From: a virus
Direction: 5' to 3' (one strand)
DNA: 25,453 bases
IMG/VR virus record: IMGVR_UViG_3300042935_001042
Location: 1-25,453 of that record
Below the pieces are notes generated by a model, which had not been told where the DNA came from, did no database searches, and worked only from the letters and a program-made list of their open reading frames with translations. The position numbers were made by a program, and so were the translations under genes. Of the stretch, positions 14,933-21,299 are shown piece after piece (position 1 is the stretch's first letter; each line of letters starts with the position of its first letter).

Positions 14933-15382
14933 ATGGCAACATTTATTAAAGCAGGTTTCTGGGAACAATTATGTAAACCTTGTAGAGGATATAAGGGATG
15001 GTTAAATTTAGATCAATTAATAACAAGTTTACTTCCTGCTCCTGCATATAGAGTTTATACAGCTCTTCTTACACAGAGTGGTACAAATGATCCAGTGCCC
15101 ACTGTTGTTGACAATACGTTAGGTGGAGTACCAGTATGGACAAGAGCTGGAACAGCAGGAGCTTATGACATTACTTTAAATGGTGCGTTTCCAGTTAATA
15201 AGACATTAATCTTTTTAACTTTATATGGAACAGATGCTGATGGTCGTTATGTTTCTCAAGTAAACTATGCTGGATCTGCAAATAATAATGAGAGACGTAT
15301 TGTAATTAAAAATGCAACAACAAATGCATTTGCTGATGGCATAGGTGCTCTTTCAACAATTGAAATCAGAGTATACAACTAA
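14933..15382 (+). CDS. Docking module C protein with beta-sandwich-like domain
   Basis: A 149-residue protein. Residues 1-30 (FIKAGFWEQLCKPCRGYKGW then LNLDQLI) are nearly the same as the first 30 of the next gene product, 25 of 30 residues matching. They include a CxxC pair at 14-17. The rest (YRVYTALLTQSGTNDP, VWTRAGTAGAYDITLNGAF, LYGTDADGRYVSQVN, IEIRVYN) is beta-rich and resembles a structural domain I associate with Bacteroidota phages. It is probably a virion surface protein. It starts 2 bp after the previous stop. Confidence 0.65.
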   Translation: MATFIKAGFWEQLCKPCRGYKGWLNLDQLITSLLPAPAYRVYTALLTQSGTNDPVPTVVDNTLGGVPVWTRAGTAGAYDITLNGAFPVNKTLIFLTLYGTDADGRYVSQVNYAGSANNNERRIVIKNATTNAFADGIGALSTIEIRVYN

Positions 15383-15394
15383 TAAATAAAAGAC

Positions 15395-16330
15395 ATGCCT
15401 ACATTTATAAAAACAGGATTTTGGGAACAACTTTGTGTTCCATGTAAAGGATACAAAGGTTGGCTTAATCTTGATGAACTCATTAAGAAGTTAGCTAGTA
15501 CAGTGGTTGGTCCACAAGGTCCTCAAGGAATTCAAGGAGTTCAAGGCCCACAGGGTGTTGAAGGTCCACAAGGTATTCAGGGAGAAACAGGAGAACAAGG
15601 AACAGCAGGTAATTCTGTTACACTTCTTGGTTCATATGCAGACTTAGCAGCATTTAATGCTGGTGCAGGCTCTTTACCTGGAGCTAATATAGGTGATGCA
15701 TGGATTCTTTTATCTGATGGTTCTCTAATGACATGGAATGGTACAGCATGGTTTGATGCTGGAGATATAAAAGGTCCTCAAGGTGATCAGGGAATACAAG
15801 GAATACAGGGACCACAGGGTGAACAAGGTATTCAAGGGGTGCAGGGAATTCAGGGTGTTGCAGGTGGATTTGGTTATTTAGGATCTTTCTATGATACAAC
15901 AAACCAAACAGGAAATGCAGGAGATGTTCTTACAATGAACATTGGTAATTCAAATGTATGGAACAGTGGAGTGTCTATCACTTCTGGAAATAGAGTAACT
16001 ATAGCTAATCCTGGTGTATATAATATACAATTTAGTGCACAGATGGTAAAAAATGCTGGTAACACTGCCACACATGCACACATTTGGTTATCACAAAATG
16101 GTCTTGATGTACCTATTAGTGCATCACAATTAGGTTTTCCTTCTAACTCTGTATATGTTGTAGCAGCATGGAACTTTTTCTTTAAAACTACAGTGGCTAA
16201 TGAATATGTACAACTTAAATGGGAAATAAATAGTAATGTAAACAACGCAATATCAATAACATCAGCTGCAGCTTCAGGAACTGTTCCTGCTATTCCTGGT
16301 CTTATTGTAACAGTGAACCAAGTTGGCTAA
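15395..16330 (+). CDS. Collagen-like virion protein with docking module C and C1q-like head
   Basis: A 311-residue protein. Residues 1-30 are docking module C with CxxC at 14-17. Residues of about 39-72 and 127-158 are collagen-like Gly-X-Y repeats rich in GPQGIQGVQG. They are split by a compact 'DAWILLSDGSLMTWNGTAWF' domain (about 76-125). The C-terminal part, about 160-311, is beta-rich (VTIANPGVYNIQFSAQMV, VQLKWEINSN) and fits a C1q/TNF-like trimeric head. The protein probably forms a trimeric stalk ending in a binding head, as in phage fibers. Prolyl hydroxylation is not implied. Confidence 0.75.
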   Translation: MPTFIKTGFWEQLCVPCKGYKGWLNLDELIKKLASTVVGPQGPQGIQGVQGPQGVEGPQGIQGETGEQGTAGNSVTLLGSYADLAAFNAGAGSLPGANIGDAWILLSDGSLMTWNGTAWFDAGDIKGPQGDQGIQGIQGPQGEQGIQGVQGIQGVAGGFGYLGSFYDTTNQTGNAGDVLTMNIGNSNVWNSGVSITSGNRVTIANPGVYNIQFSAQMVKNAGNTATHAHIWLSQNGLDVPISASQLGFPSNSVYVVAAWNFFFKTTVANEYVQLKWEINSNVNNAISITSAAASGTVPAIPGLIVTVNQVG

Positions 16331-16333
16331 AAA

Positions 16334-16341
16334 TAAATTTG
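16334..16341 (+). promoter_or_regulatory. Candidate -7 box TAAATTTG
   Basis: TAAATTTG, followed by TATAA, matches the -7 consensus and repeats the box before recA on the other strand (TAAATTTG, then TATAA). It lies in the 65-bp gap before the 81-aa gene. No -33 TTTG is visible at standard spacing. Confidence 0.4.
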
Positions 16342-16361
16342 TATAAGTAGAAATACTTATA
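16342..16361 (+). promoter_or_regulatory. 8-bp hairpin with GAAA loop after the -7 box
   Basis: TATAAGTA (16342-16349), GAAA, TACTTATA (16354-16361) is a perfect 8-bp stem with a GNRA-type loop. It begins one base after the candidate -7 box, so it would lie around the transcript's 5' end. It could stabilise the mRNA or, if no promoter is used here, act as part of a terminator. The leader then reads on to AAACCAACACATT before the next ATG. Confidence 0.4.
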
Positions 16362-16395
16362 TACATTTACTGATCATTTTAAAAACCAACACATT

Positions 16396-16641
16396 ATGGC
16401 ACAGTACGATCCAAACAAGAGATACTCTTGGGGACCTGAAGACAAATTTGAGTTAACTGGAGCTCAATTTGGTCTAGTATTAAACACATTGCGAAGCATT
16501 CTGAACACAGAAGAGGCTGCAAAAATTATTTTAGCACAACAAGCTAACGCTGCAATTGAAGCTGTAATGGCTGCTGCTGTAGAAGCTGACGTTGTTAAGG
16601 AAGCTCCAGCTGTTGACGCTCCTCCAATGGAGAAGTTGTAA
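16396..16641 (+). CDS. Small acidic helical phage protein, 81 aa
   Basis: An 81-residue protein. The start MAQYDPNKRYSWGPEDKFEL is followed by Ala-rich helical sequence (QANAAIEAVMAAAVEAD) and an acidic, Pro-rich tail. I associate the pattern with small conserved proteins in Bacteroidota phage structural regions, but cannot name a family. It is the first gene after the -7 box and hairpin. A short inverted repeat follows its stop. Confidence 0.55.
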   Translation: MAQYDPNKRYSWGPEDKFELTGAQFGLVLNTLRSILNTEEAAKIILAQQANAAIEAVMAAAVEADVVKEAPAVDAPPMEKL

Positions 16642-16647
16642 AACACA

Positions 16648-16678
16648 ATGTGTGGTTGGGTGATTAAGAACCACATAT
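16648..16678. terminator. Hairpin after the 81-aa gene
   Basis: ATGTGTGGTT (16648-16657) and AACCACATAT (16669-16678) form a 10-bp stem with one G-T pair and an 11-nt loop. No T-run follows. It could be a terminator, attenuator or processing site between the 81-aa gene and the lysine-rich block. Confidence 0.3.
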
Positions 16679-16699
16679 AGATAATCAAAGCACTTCTCT

Positions 16700-16918
16700 A
16701 TGAGAATATACGAGCCAAAGAATAGAATAGATGTTATAACACCCAAGGGAGATGGGATAATACTTTTTGTGACTGATTATGGTCATGAGACAGATACCAT
16801 CTATACAATTATACTAAACACTACAGGTGAGATGTGGCAATACACTCACAAAGATATAATCGTTAAACCTAATATAACATTTAAACGCTATGGCAACAAT
16901 GAAAAAAGCAGCTCCTAA
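16700..16918 (+). CDS. Unknown 72-aa phage protein
   Basis: A 72-residue protein, beta-rich (NRIDVITPKGDGIILFVTDY, YTIILNTTGEMWQY) with a Gly-Asp-Gly turn and a basic end. I associate 'R..VITP.GDG...F..DYG' with a small phage family but have no function for it. The last 29 bp overlap the start of the next gene in another frame. Confidence 0.5.
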   Translation: MRIYEPKNRIDVITPKGDGIILFVTDYGHETDTIYTIILNTTGEMWQYTHKDIIVKPNITFKRYGNNEKSSS

Positions 16919-17531
16919 AGCTCAAAAAGGGAAATCAGTAATGAAAGCTTATGTAGATAAGTATAAAAACGAAGGTGGCATCTCTAACATGGATATAGCT
17001 AGAGATACATTAGGTGGAAGCAGCCCAAGAAATAATCAGTATAATGGAGGATTTGGTGGTGGACGTATGAGCCAAATGAAAGATTTACAAGCTGCTCATG
17101 ATAAGAAGTTTGGAAAAAAATCAACCATTGATGAAAGAAAAACTGGTGGCCCTGTAAAAAAAGCACAAAATGGAATAGCAAAGTATTCTGATCCAAAACC
17201 TTTATTTGATAAAATAGAAAAAACAAAAGATTCTATTAGTACTGCTAGAAAAAAACTTGATGCAACAAAAGCAATTAAAAATAAAACTTTAAATAAAGCT
17301 TTAAAATCTAATATGAATAAAATAAAAACGATGAAGATGAAAAATGGTGGTTCTTTATCTGCACTTAGTGCATCTAACAAAAGAGATAAAGGCATCGATC
17401 CTAAAGGAGCATTTACAAAAGTTCAAAAGAAAACCTTAGCAGGTGCTAAAGGAAAAGCTACTCTTACTAAAGACAAACAACTTGGTGCTACAAAGATGGC
17501 TAAAAGAGGAATGTCTATTAAAAAGAAGTAA
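16890..17531 (+). CDS. Lys-rich protein with KxGG/KAQxG motifs
   Basis: A 213-residue, strongly basic protein without TM helices. It has the repeat motif KTGGPVKKAQNG at 84-95, a partial KNGGSL at 151-156, and a related PKAQKG near the N-terminus (9-14). Residues of about 100-150 look helical and Lys-rich. The same motif occurs in the products at 18220 and 19196. Such proteins could be packaged with DNA, or the motif could be a processing site. It overlaps the previous gene by 29 bp, with 2 bp to the next. Confidence 0.65.
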   Translation: MATMKKAAPKAQKGKSVMKAYVDKYKNEGGISNMDIARDTLGGSSPRNNQYNGGFGGGRMSQMKDLQAAHDKKFGKKSTIDERKTGGPVKKAQNGIAKYSDPKPLFDKIEKTKDSISTARKKLDATKAIKNKTLNKALKSNMNKIKTMKMKNGGSLSALSASNKRDKGIDPKGAFTKVQKKTLAGAKGKATLTKDKQLGATKMAKRGMSIKKK

Positions 17532-17533
17532 TA

Positions 17534-17695
17534 ATGGCCACTGATAAAAAATGGATGCAGAAAGCTGCAGCTTCTATCAAGAAGCGTGGCACTGCTGGTA
17601 AATGTACACCAATCACTAAACCTGGTTGTACTGGTAGAGCTCGCACCCTTGCAAAAACTTTTAAAGCAATAGCTAAGAAAAAGAAAAACAAATAA
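17534..17695 (+). CDS. Small basic protein, 53 aa
   Basis: An ATG at 17534, 2 bp after the previous stop, opens 53 codons: DKKWMQKAAASIKKRGTAG, then KCTPITKPGCTGRARTLAKT and a Lys-only end. The KCTP.TKPGCTGRA..LAKTF stretch looks like a conserved phage motif with two Cys. The stop overlaps the next ATG (TAATG). It is probably a virion-associated basic protein. Confidence 0.65.
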   Translation: MATDKKWMQKAAASIKKRGTAGKCTPITKPGCTGRARTLAKTFKAIAKKKKNK

Positions 17696-18201
17696 TGAAG
17701 AGTTCTAATATTAGAAATGTTAGTAGAAGAGCTAAGCTTAGAGGAATTACAGTATCTGAACTTATTCTTATTGAACAAGAAAAACAGATAAAAATAGATC
17801 AAGGATTTAAATGGTGTAATTCATGTAAAGATTGGTTATTAAATTCAGAGTTTGGAAAAGCTCATTCATATTGTAAACAATGTTATAGAGATAGAAGTAA
17901 CTCTAGATATGATTTAGATAAACAAAGATCCCATTTATTAAAAAAGAAGTATGGAATTACTTCTGATAGATATAATCAAATGTTATCTGAACAAAATCAC
18001 AAATGTTACATTTGTCATATACATGAAGATAAACTAGATCGATCATTAGCTGTTGATCATTGTCATAAAACTGGAGAAGTAAGAGGACTATTATGTGGAA
18101 ACTGTAATAGATTTCTTGGACAAATTGACGATAACATCAATACAGCAGAAAGATTACTAGAATATCTTAATAAATATAAAAACATTCAAGAAGATTGCTA
18201 A
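17695..18201 (+). CDS. Endonuclease VII-type HNH endonuclease
   Basis: A 168-residue protein. A first zinc finger uses CNSC (41-44) and CKQC (60-63). The recombination endonuclease VII core follows: HKCYICHIHED (102-112) with Cys104/Cys107, AVDHCHKTGEVRGLLCGNC (119-137) with Asp121, His122, His124, Cys134 and Cys137, and NRFLGQIDD. Free-standing endoVII-type enzymes are either junction resolvases or homing-type nucleases. Its place between the lysine-rich small genes suggests a mobile one. It is preceded by a TAATG overlap and followed by 18 bp. Its start does not copy that of the next gene. Confidence 0.85.
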   Translation: MKSSNIRNVSRRAKLRGITVSELILIEQEKQIKIDQGFKWCNSCKDWLLNSEFGKAHSYCKQCYRDRSNSRYDLDKQRSHLLKKKYGITSDRYNQMLSEQNHKCYICHIHEDKLDRSLAVDHCHKTGEVRGLLCGNCNRFLGQIDDNINTAERLLEYLNKYKNIQEDC

Positions 18202-18219
18202 ATCTAATAAAAGGAAATA

Positions 18220-18906
18220 ATGTCTAAGATGAATCCTCAGAAAGCTACAGCATATGTAGGCCCTGGTGTACTACGCAAAGGTGGTAAGATTACTCCTGTT
18301 CCTAATGGTCCTCTTGTAAAAAAGAAAGGTCCATTCAAAGGAAGTACATTGAAGACTGGTGGTAGAGTGATTAAAAAAGCTCAGGAAGGAACTACACTAG
18401 ATAAGATAAAGGAACAAACCAGACTTAGACAAAATCTTACAGATTTTAGAAAGAAAGTTGGTAGTACACCACTCACTCCTCAATTACGTAGAGAAAAAGA
18501 TTCTCTTACAGGTTTATTGAAAAACTTTTCTACAAATCAAAGAGTACAAGCTACAGGACTCACTCCTGCACAATTAGCTGCTAATGATGCTCAAGCACAA
18601 AAAGAAGCTGCAAGAAAACCTGATGTAGTAGATGAGAGCTGTCAAAAAAGAGGTCTTCCTACTAGTGGTGGAGGATGTTCTGGATCAGCAAGAAAAAATG
18701 CAAAAAGATTGAAAGACGAAAGAAATAGAAAAAATGGTGGAACTATTGCAAAAGCTAAGTCTGGTGCAATGATTAAACGTGCTGATGGTTCTTATTCTAA
18801 ACGTGGATTGTGGGATAATATAAGAGCTAACAAAGGATCTGGTAAGAAACCTACAAAACAAATGTTAGTTCAAGAGAAAAAGATTAAAGCTAAATCTAAG
18901 AAATAA
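18220..18906 (+). CDS. Lys-rich protein with KxGG/KAQxG motifs
   Basis: A 228-residue, strongly basic protein. Motif copies are KTGGRVIKKAQEG (45-57) and KNGGTIAKAKSG (171-182), with a related RKGGKITPVPNG at 19-30. A stretch with QKRGLPTSGGGCSGSARKNA, near 142-161, holds two Cys. The C-terminal 30 residues are almost all Lys, Gly and Gln. The function is unknown; motif sharing with the genes at 16890 and 19196 suggests one family. The stop overlaps the next start (TAATG). Confidence 0.65.
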   Translation: MSKMNPQKATAYVGPGVLRKGGKITPVPNGPLVKKKGPFKGSTLKTGGRVIKKAQEGTTLDKIKEQTRLRQNLTDFRKKVGSTPLTPQLRREKDSLTGLLKNFSTNQRVQATGLTPAQLAANDAQAQKEAARKPDVVDESCQKRGLPTSGGGCSGSARKNAKRLKDERNRKNGGTIAKAKSGAMIKRADGSYSKRGLWDNIRANKGSGKKPTKQMLVQEKKIKAKSKK

Positions 18907-19175
18907 TGGCAAGTGCAGCATGGCAAAAGAAAGAAGGAAAAAATCCTTCTGGTGGTCTAAACGCTAAAGGTGTAGCTTCTTATAGAAAGCAGAATCCTGG
19001 TAGCAAACTTAAAATGGCTGTAACAACAAAACCTTCTAAGCTTAAAGCTGGAAGTAAAGATGCAAAAAGACGTAAATCTTTCTGTGCAAGAATGTCAGGA
19101 GTAAAAGGTCCTGCTAAAAAACCTAATGGCAAGCCTACAAGAAAAACTCTTGCTCTTAGAAAATGGAATTGTTAA
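18906..19175 (+). CDS. Small basic phage protein (DUF6321-like)
   Basis: An 89-residue protein. The start AWQKKEGKNPSGGLNAKGVA and the end KRRKSFCARMSGVKGP...RPTRK.LALRKWNC (here KPTRKTLALRKWNC) match a pattern I associate with a widespread phage family of unknown function (DUF6321). It is strongly basic with two Cys. It begins on the previous gene's TAATG and is followed 20 bp later by the next lysine-rich gene. Confidence 0.75.
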   Translation: MASAAWQKKEGKNPSGGLNAKGVASYRKQNPGSKLKMAVTTKPSKLKAGSKDAKRRKSFCARMSGVKGPAKKPNGKPTRKTLALRKWNC

Positions 19176-19195
19176 TCACATAAAAAATATATATC

Positions 19196-19915
19196 ATGGC
19201 AACAATAAAAAGACCTATTAAAAAAGCCCAAAGTGGCACAAAAGAAGTAAATTCTTTTGCGACAGCAAAAGGATTACCAATACCACGTCACGATCTAAGT
19301 GGCAGAGATGGAGTATATGCAACAGGTGTACAAATTTCTAAGAAAGATGTAAAGAAAAATCCTAAAGATTTTGAATATTTGAATCCTAAAAAACCAAAAC
19401 CTATGAAAAAACTAAATCCAAAAAAACCATTAATGAAAAGAACACCAATGAAAAAAGGTGGAACTATTAGTAAAGCTAAAACAGGTAAAACTGTTAATAA
19501 AGCATTTTTAGGTAGTCTACTAGGAGGTGCTGGAGGTGGTGGTATGCTTGGTGGATTGCTTGGTGGTGGTGGAGGAGGAGGTATGCTTGGAGGATTACTA
19601 GGAGGTGGTGGTGGAAAAGGTGGAGCTGAAGGAGGTGGAATGGGTAAAATTTCAAAAATGTTTAGTGGTTCTATGAAAAAAGGTGGTAAAGTGGTAGCTA
19701 AGAAAAAAGCTGGTATGCATAGAATGCCTAATGGAACAATGATGAAAAACTCAATGATGAAGAAAGCTAAAACAGGAACTTCATTAGGAATGAAATCTGT
19801 TAAAGCTGGATTTGATAAAAATCCTGGAGTAACAAGAGCTGATATTATTACAGCTGCTACAAAGAAAGCTAAGAGTGGTGCTTCGATGAAAAAATGCAAA
19901 TATGGCTGCAAATAA
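19196..19915 (+). CDS. Lys-rich protein with KGG/KAKxG motifs and Gly-rich core
   Basis: A 239-residue protein. Motif copies are KKAQSG (9-14), KKGGTISKAKTG (86-97), KKGGKVVAKKKAG (161-173), KKAKTG (189-194) and KKAKSG (223-228), the highest count of the family. Residues of about 104-149 are a Gly-rich hydrophobic core (LLGGGGGGGMLGGLLGGGGG) that could insert into or perturb membranes. The end carries CKYGCK. A long frame on the opposite strand is a shadow of this biased sequence. The gene is next to last in the late block. Confidence 0.65.
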   Translation: MATIKRPIKKAQSGTKEVNSFATAKGLPIPRHDLSGRDGVYATGVQISKKDVKKNPKDFEYLNPKKPKPMKKLNPKKPLMKRTPMKKGGTISKAKTGKTVNKAFLGSLLGGAGGGGMLGGLLGGGGGGGMLGGLLGGGGGKGGAEGGGMGKISKMFSGSMKKGGKVVAKKKAGMHRMPNGTMMKNSMMKKAKTGTSLGMKSVKAGFDKNPGVTRADIITAATKKAKSGASMKKCKYGCK

Positions 19916-20078
19916 TATGACATCAGGCAAAGCTAAAAAGTCAGGTGCACCAAGAAAAGCACCAAAGGTTGCAATTCCTAAGAAGGATAAACCATTCTCT
20001 CAGAATAAAGCTATGGATGATAAGATACGAAGAACCTCAGCTCAACAACCAATGAAAAAGAAAAGTTTATCAAAATAA
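19902..20078 (+). CDS. Small basic protein at the end of the late block
   Basis: The frame from ATG 19902 gives 58 residues (MAANNMTSGKAKKSGAPRKA...). An internal ATG at 19917 would give 53 and start just after the upstream stop. Both remain possible; 19902 was chosen because most starts in this block are ATGGC. The protein is Lys/Pro-rich (PKVAIPKKDKPF) and ends KKKSLSK. It lies directly upstream of the terminator and probably belongs with the other small basic proteins here. Confidence 0.6.
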   Translation: MAANNMTSGKAKKSGAPRKAPKVAIPKKDKPFSQNKAMDDKIRRTSAQQPMKKKSLSK

Positions 20079-20079
20079 T

Positions 20080-20106
20080 AAAGCCTCCTTGATTGGAGGC
20101 TTTTTT
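20080..20106. terminator. Bidirectional rho-independent terminator between convergent blocks
   Basis: AAAGCCTCC (20080-20088), a 6-nt loop (TTGATT), and GGAGGCTTT (20095-20103) form a strong GC-containing stem, followed by a run of T to 20106. Read on the minus strand, the stem is followed by TTTATTATTTT. It lies between the last plus-strand gene and the last minus-strand gene, so it can stop both transcripts. Confidence 0.85.
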
Positions 20107-20112
20107 GTTTCT

Positions 20113-20652
20113 TTATTTAAGAGTGTTGTACACTGACAACACCTTATTGATATATGACTTATTCTTTGCTTTCTGATAGCACTCATATGCAAACACTCCA
20201 TCAGCATCATATCTATTTAACACCCATCGTGTATCTCCTACACATTCTACAGATGTAACGAAGTTGTGACTGTCTATAGTTCCTACAGATATATTAACTG
20301 CTTCTAATCTAATACTACCATCTTTGTTAGTTTGTTTAAAAGAAATAAAGTCTTCATCATCTTCGTCTTTTATATTCTCCCATAGATCAGGATGCATTAT
20401 TGTATCATCATCATTGAAATATATATGTCCATGTGTAACAAGATTAAGAGCAAAGTTTCTCTGAGCATTACCAGACATACTATTACCATCTTTAATAGCA
20501 TACCATTCACAGTTGTCAGGAATGTTAGCTGGTGCTTCTAATAGATCGAATACCACTATCCATCTATATTGATCTTTAGGAATATTTATACTATTAGAGA
20601 TAATTTCTAAATTTTGTGGTCTTGAGCAAGGAGTAATGATATTTAAGAACAT
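20113..20652 (-). CDS. Small GT-A glycosyltransferase
   Basis: A 179-residue protein. The N-terminus LNIITPCSRPQNLEIISNSI is the first strand and helix of a GT2-like fold. HIYFNDDDTIMHPDLW contains the DxD metal site (DDD). GDTRWVLNRYDADG fits the acceptor-side region. It is shorter than usual, with a minimal core. It overlaps the methyltransferase gene upstream by 10 bp and is the last gene of the minus-strand block. The acceptor is unknown: a glycan precursor, DNA or a virion protein. Confidence 0.75.
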   Translation of the reverse strand: MFLNIITPCSRPQNLEIISNSINIPKDQYRWIVVFDLLEAPANIPDNCEWYAIKDGNSMSGNAQRNFALNLVTHGHIYFNDDDTIMHPDLWENIKDEDDEDFISFKQTNKDGSIRLEAVNISVGTIDSHNFVTSVECVGDTRWVLNRYDADGVFAYECYQKAKNKSYINKVLSVYNTLK

Positions 20653-21299
20653 GGTTTATTATTTCTATGTAATACAAGAAGTTTATCGTTATTCCATCCA
20701 GGAGAATATTTTAAATCATGATTAGCAAATATGAATGTAGCAGAAGAGAAATAATCTGATAGATGACTTAATTGTTTAGAATAATCTTCTTCATTAGCAT
20801 TAATGAATATATCTTCTACAATTAGAAATCCTCCAGGCTTCAAATGTTTATACGCTACATTGATAAACTTAATCTGGTCTTCAAATACATGTGTAGAATC
20901 ATCCATTAGTATATCAAAATCACTTCCTGCATTTGATAGTCCTTGTTCAATAGATTTAGAATCAGTGACATTCATTTTAGTGTAAGTACAATTTGGAATA
21001 CCATCACCAATTGCTTTATCCAATCTACTATCAAACCATTCAAATCCATATAGCTTAGCATTAGGAAAGAACTCTCTCCAAGAAAGCATAGAATGATTTT
21101 CTAATATACCTAACTCTCCTATACGTAAATCATTATATCTAATGTTAGAGAATAATAGATTGTAAATAGATGTGTAGGCATGTTTATGTAAATTCTGATC
21201 AGTGTTGTATGGAGATTTATCTGTTGGATATTTCACTCCAAGAAGACATAATTCTGTAATAGAATTAGTTGAATCAATTGATATACTATTTATTTGCAT
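20643..21299 (-). CDS. Class I SAM-dependent methyltransferase
   Basis: A 218-residue protein. RIGELGILENHSMLSWREFF holds the glycine-containing SAM-binding motif I region, and KLYGFEWFD the acidic motif II. FDILMDDSTHVFEDQIKFIN resembles the DDGSH.. motif of MycE/CmcI-type sugar O-methyltransferases. LKPGGFLIVEDI is the post-core strand. The early TDKSPYN..... HAYTSIY segment also fits that group. The gene lies between two glycosyltransferases with overlaps at both ends, which supports methylation of a sugar or glycan. Confidence 0.75.
   Translation of the reverse strand: MQINSISIDSTNSITELCLLGVKYPTDKSPYNTDQNLHKHAYTSIYNLLFSNIRYNDLRIGELGILENHSMLSWREFFPNAKLYGFEWFDSRLDKAIGDGIPNCTYTKMNVTDSKSIEQGLSNAGSDFDILMDDSTHVFEDQIKFINVAYKHLKPGGFLIVEDIFINANEEDYSKQLSHLSDYFSSATFIFANHDLKYSPGWNNDKLLVLHRNNKPCS

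Noticed and set aside
19288-19923. Minus-strand Pro-rich frame of 211 codons opposite the Gly-rich protein
   Set aside because: Pro runs arise from Gly codons read backwards. The plus-strand frame has the family motifs and fits gene spacing.
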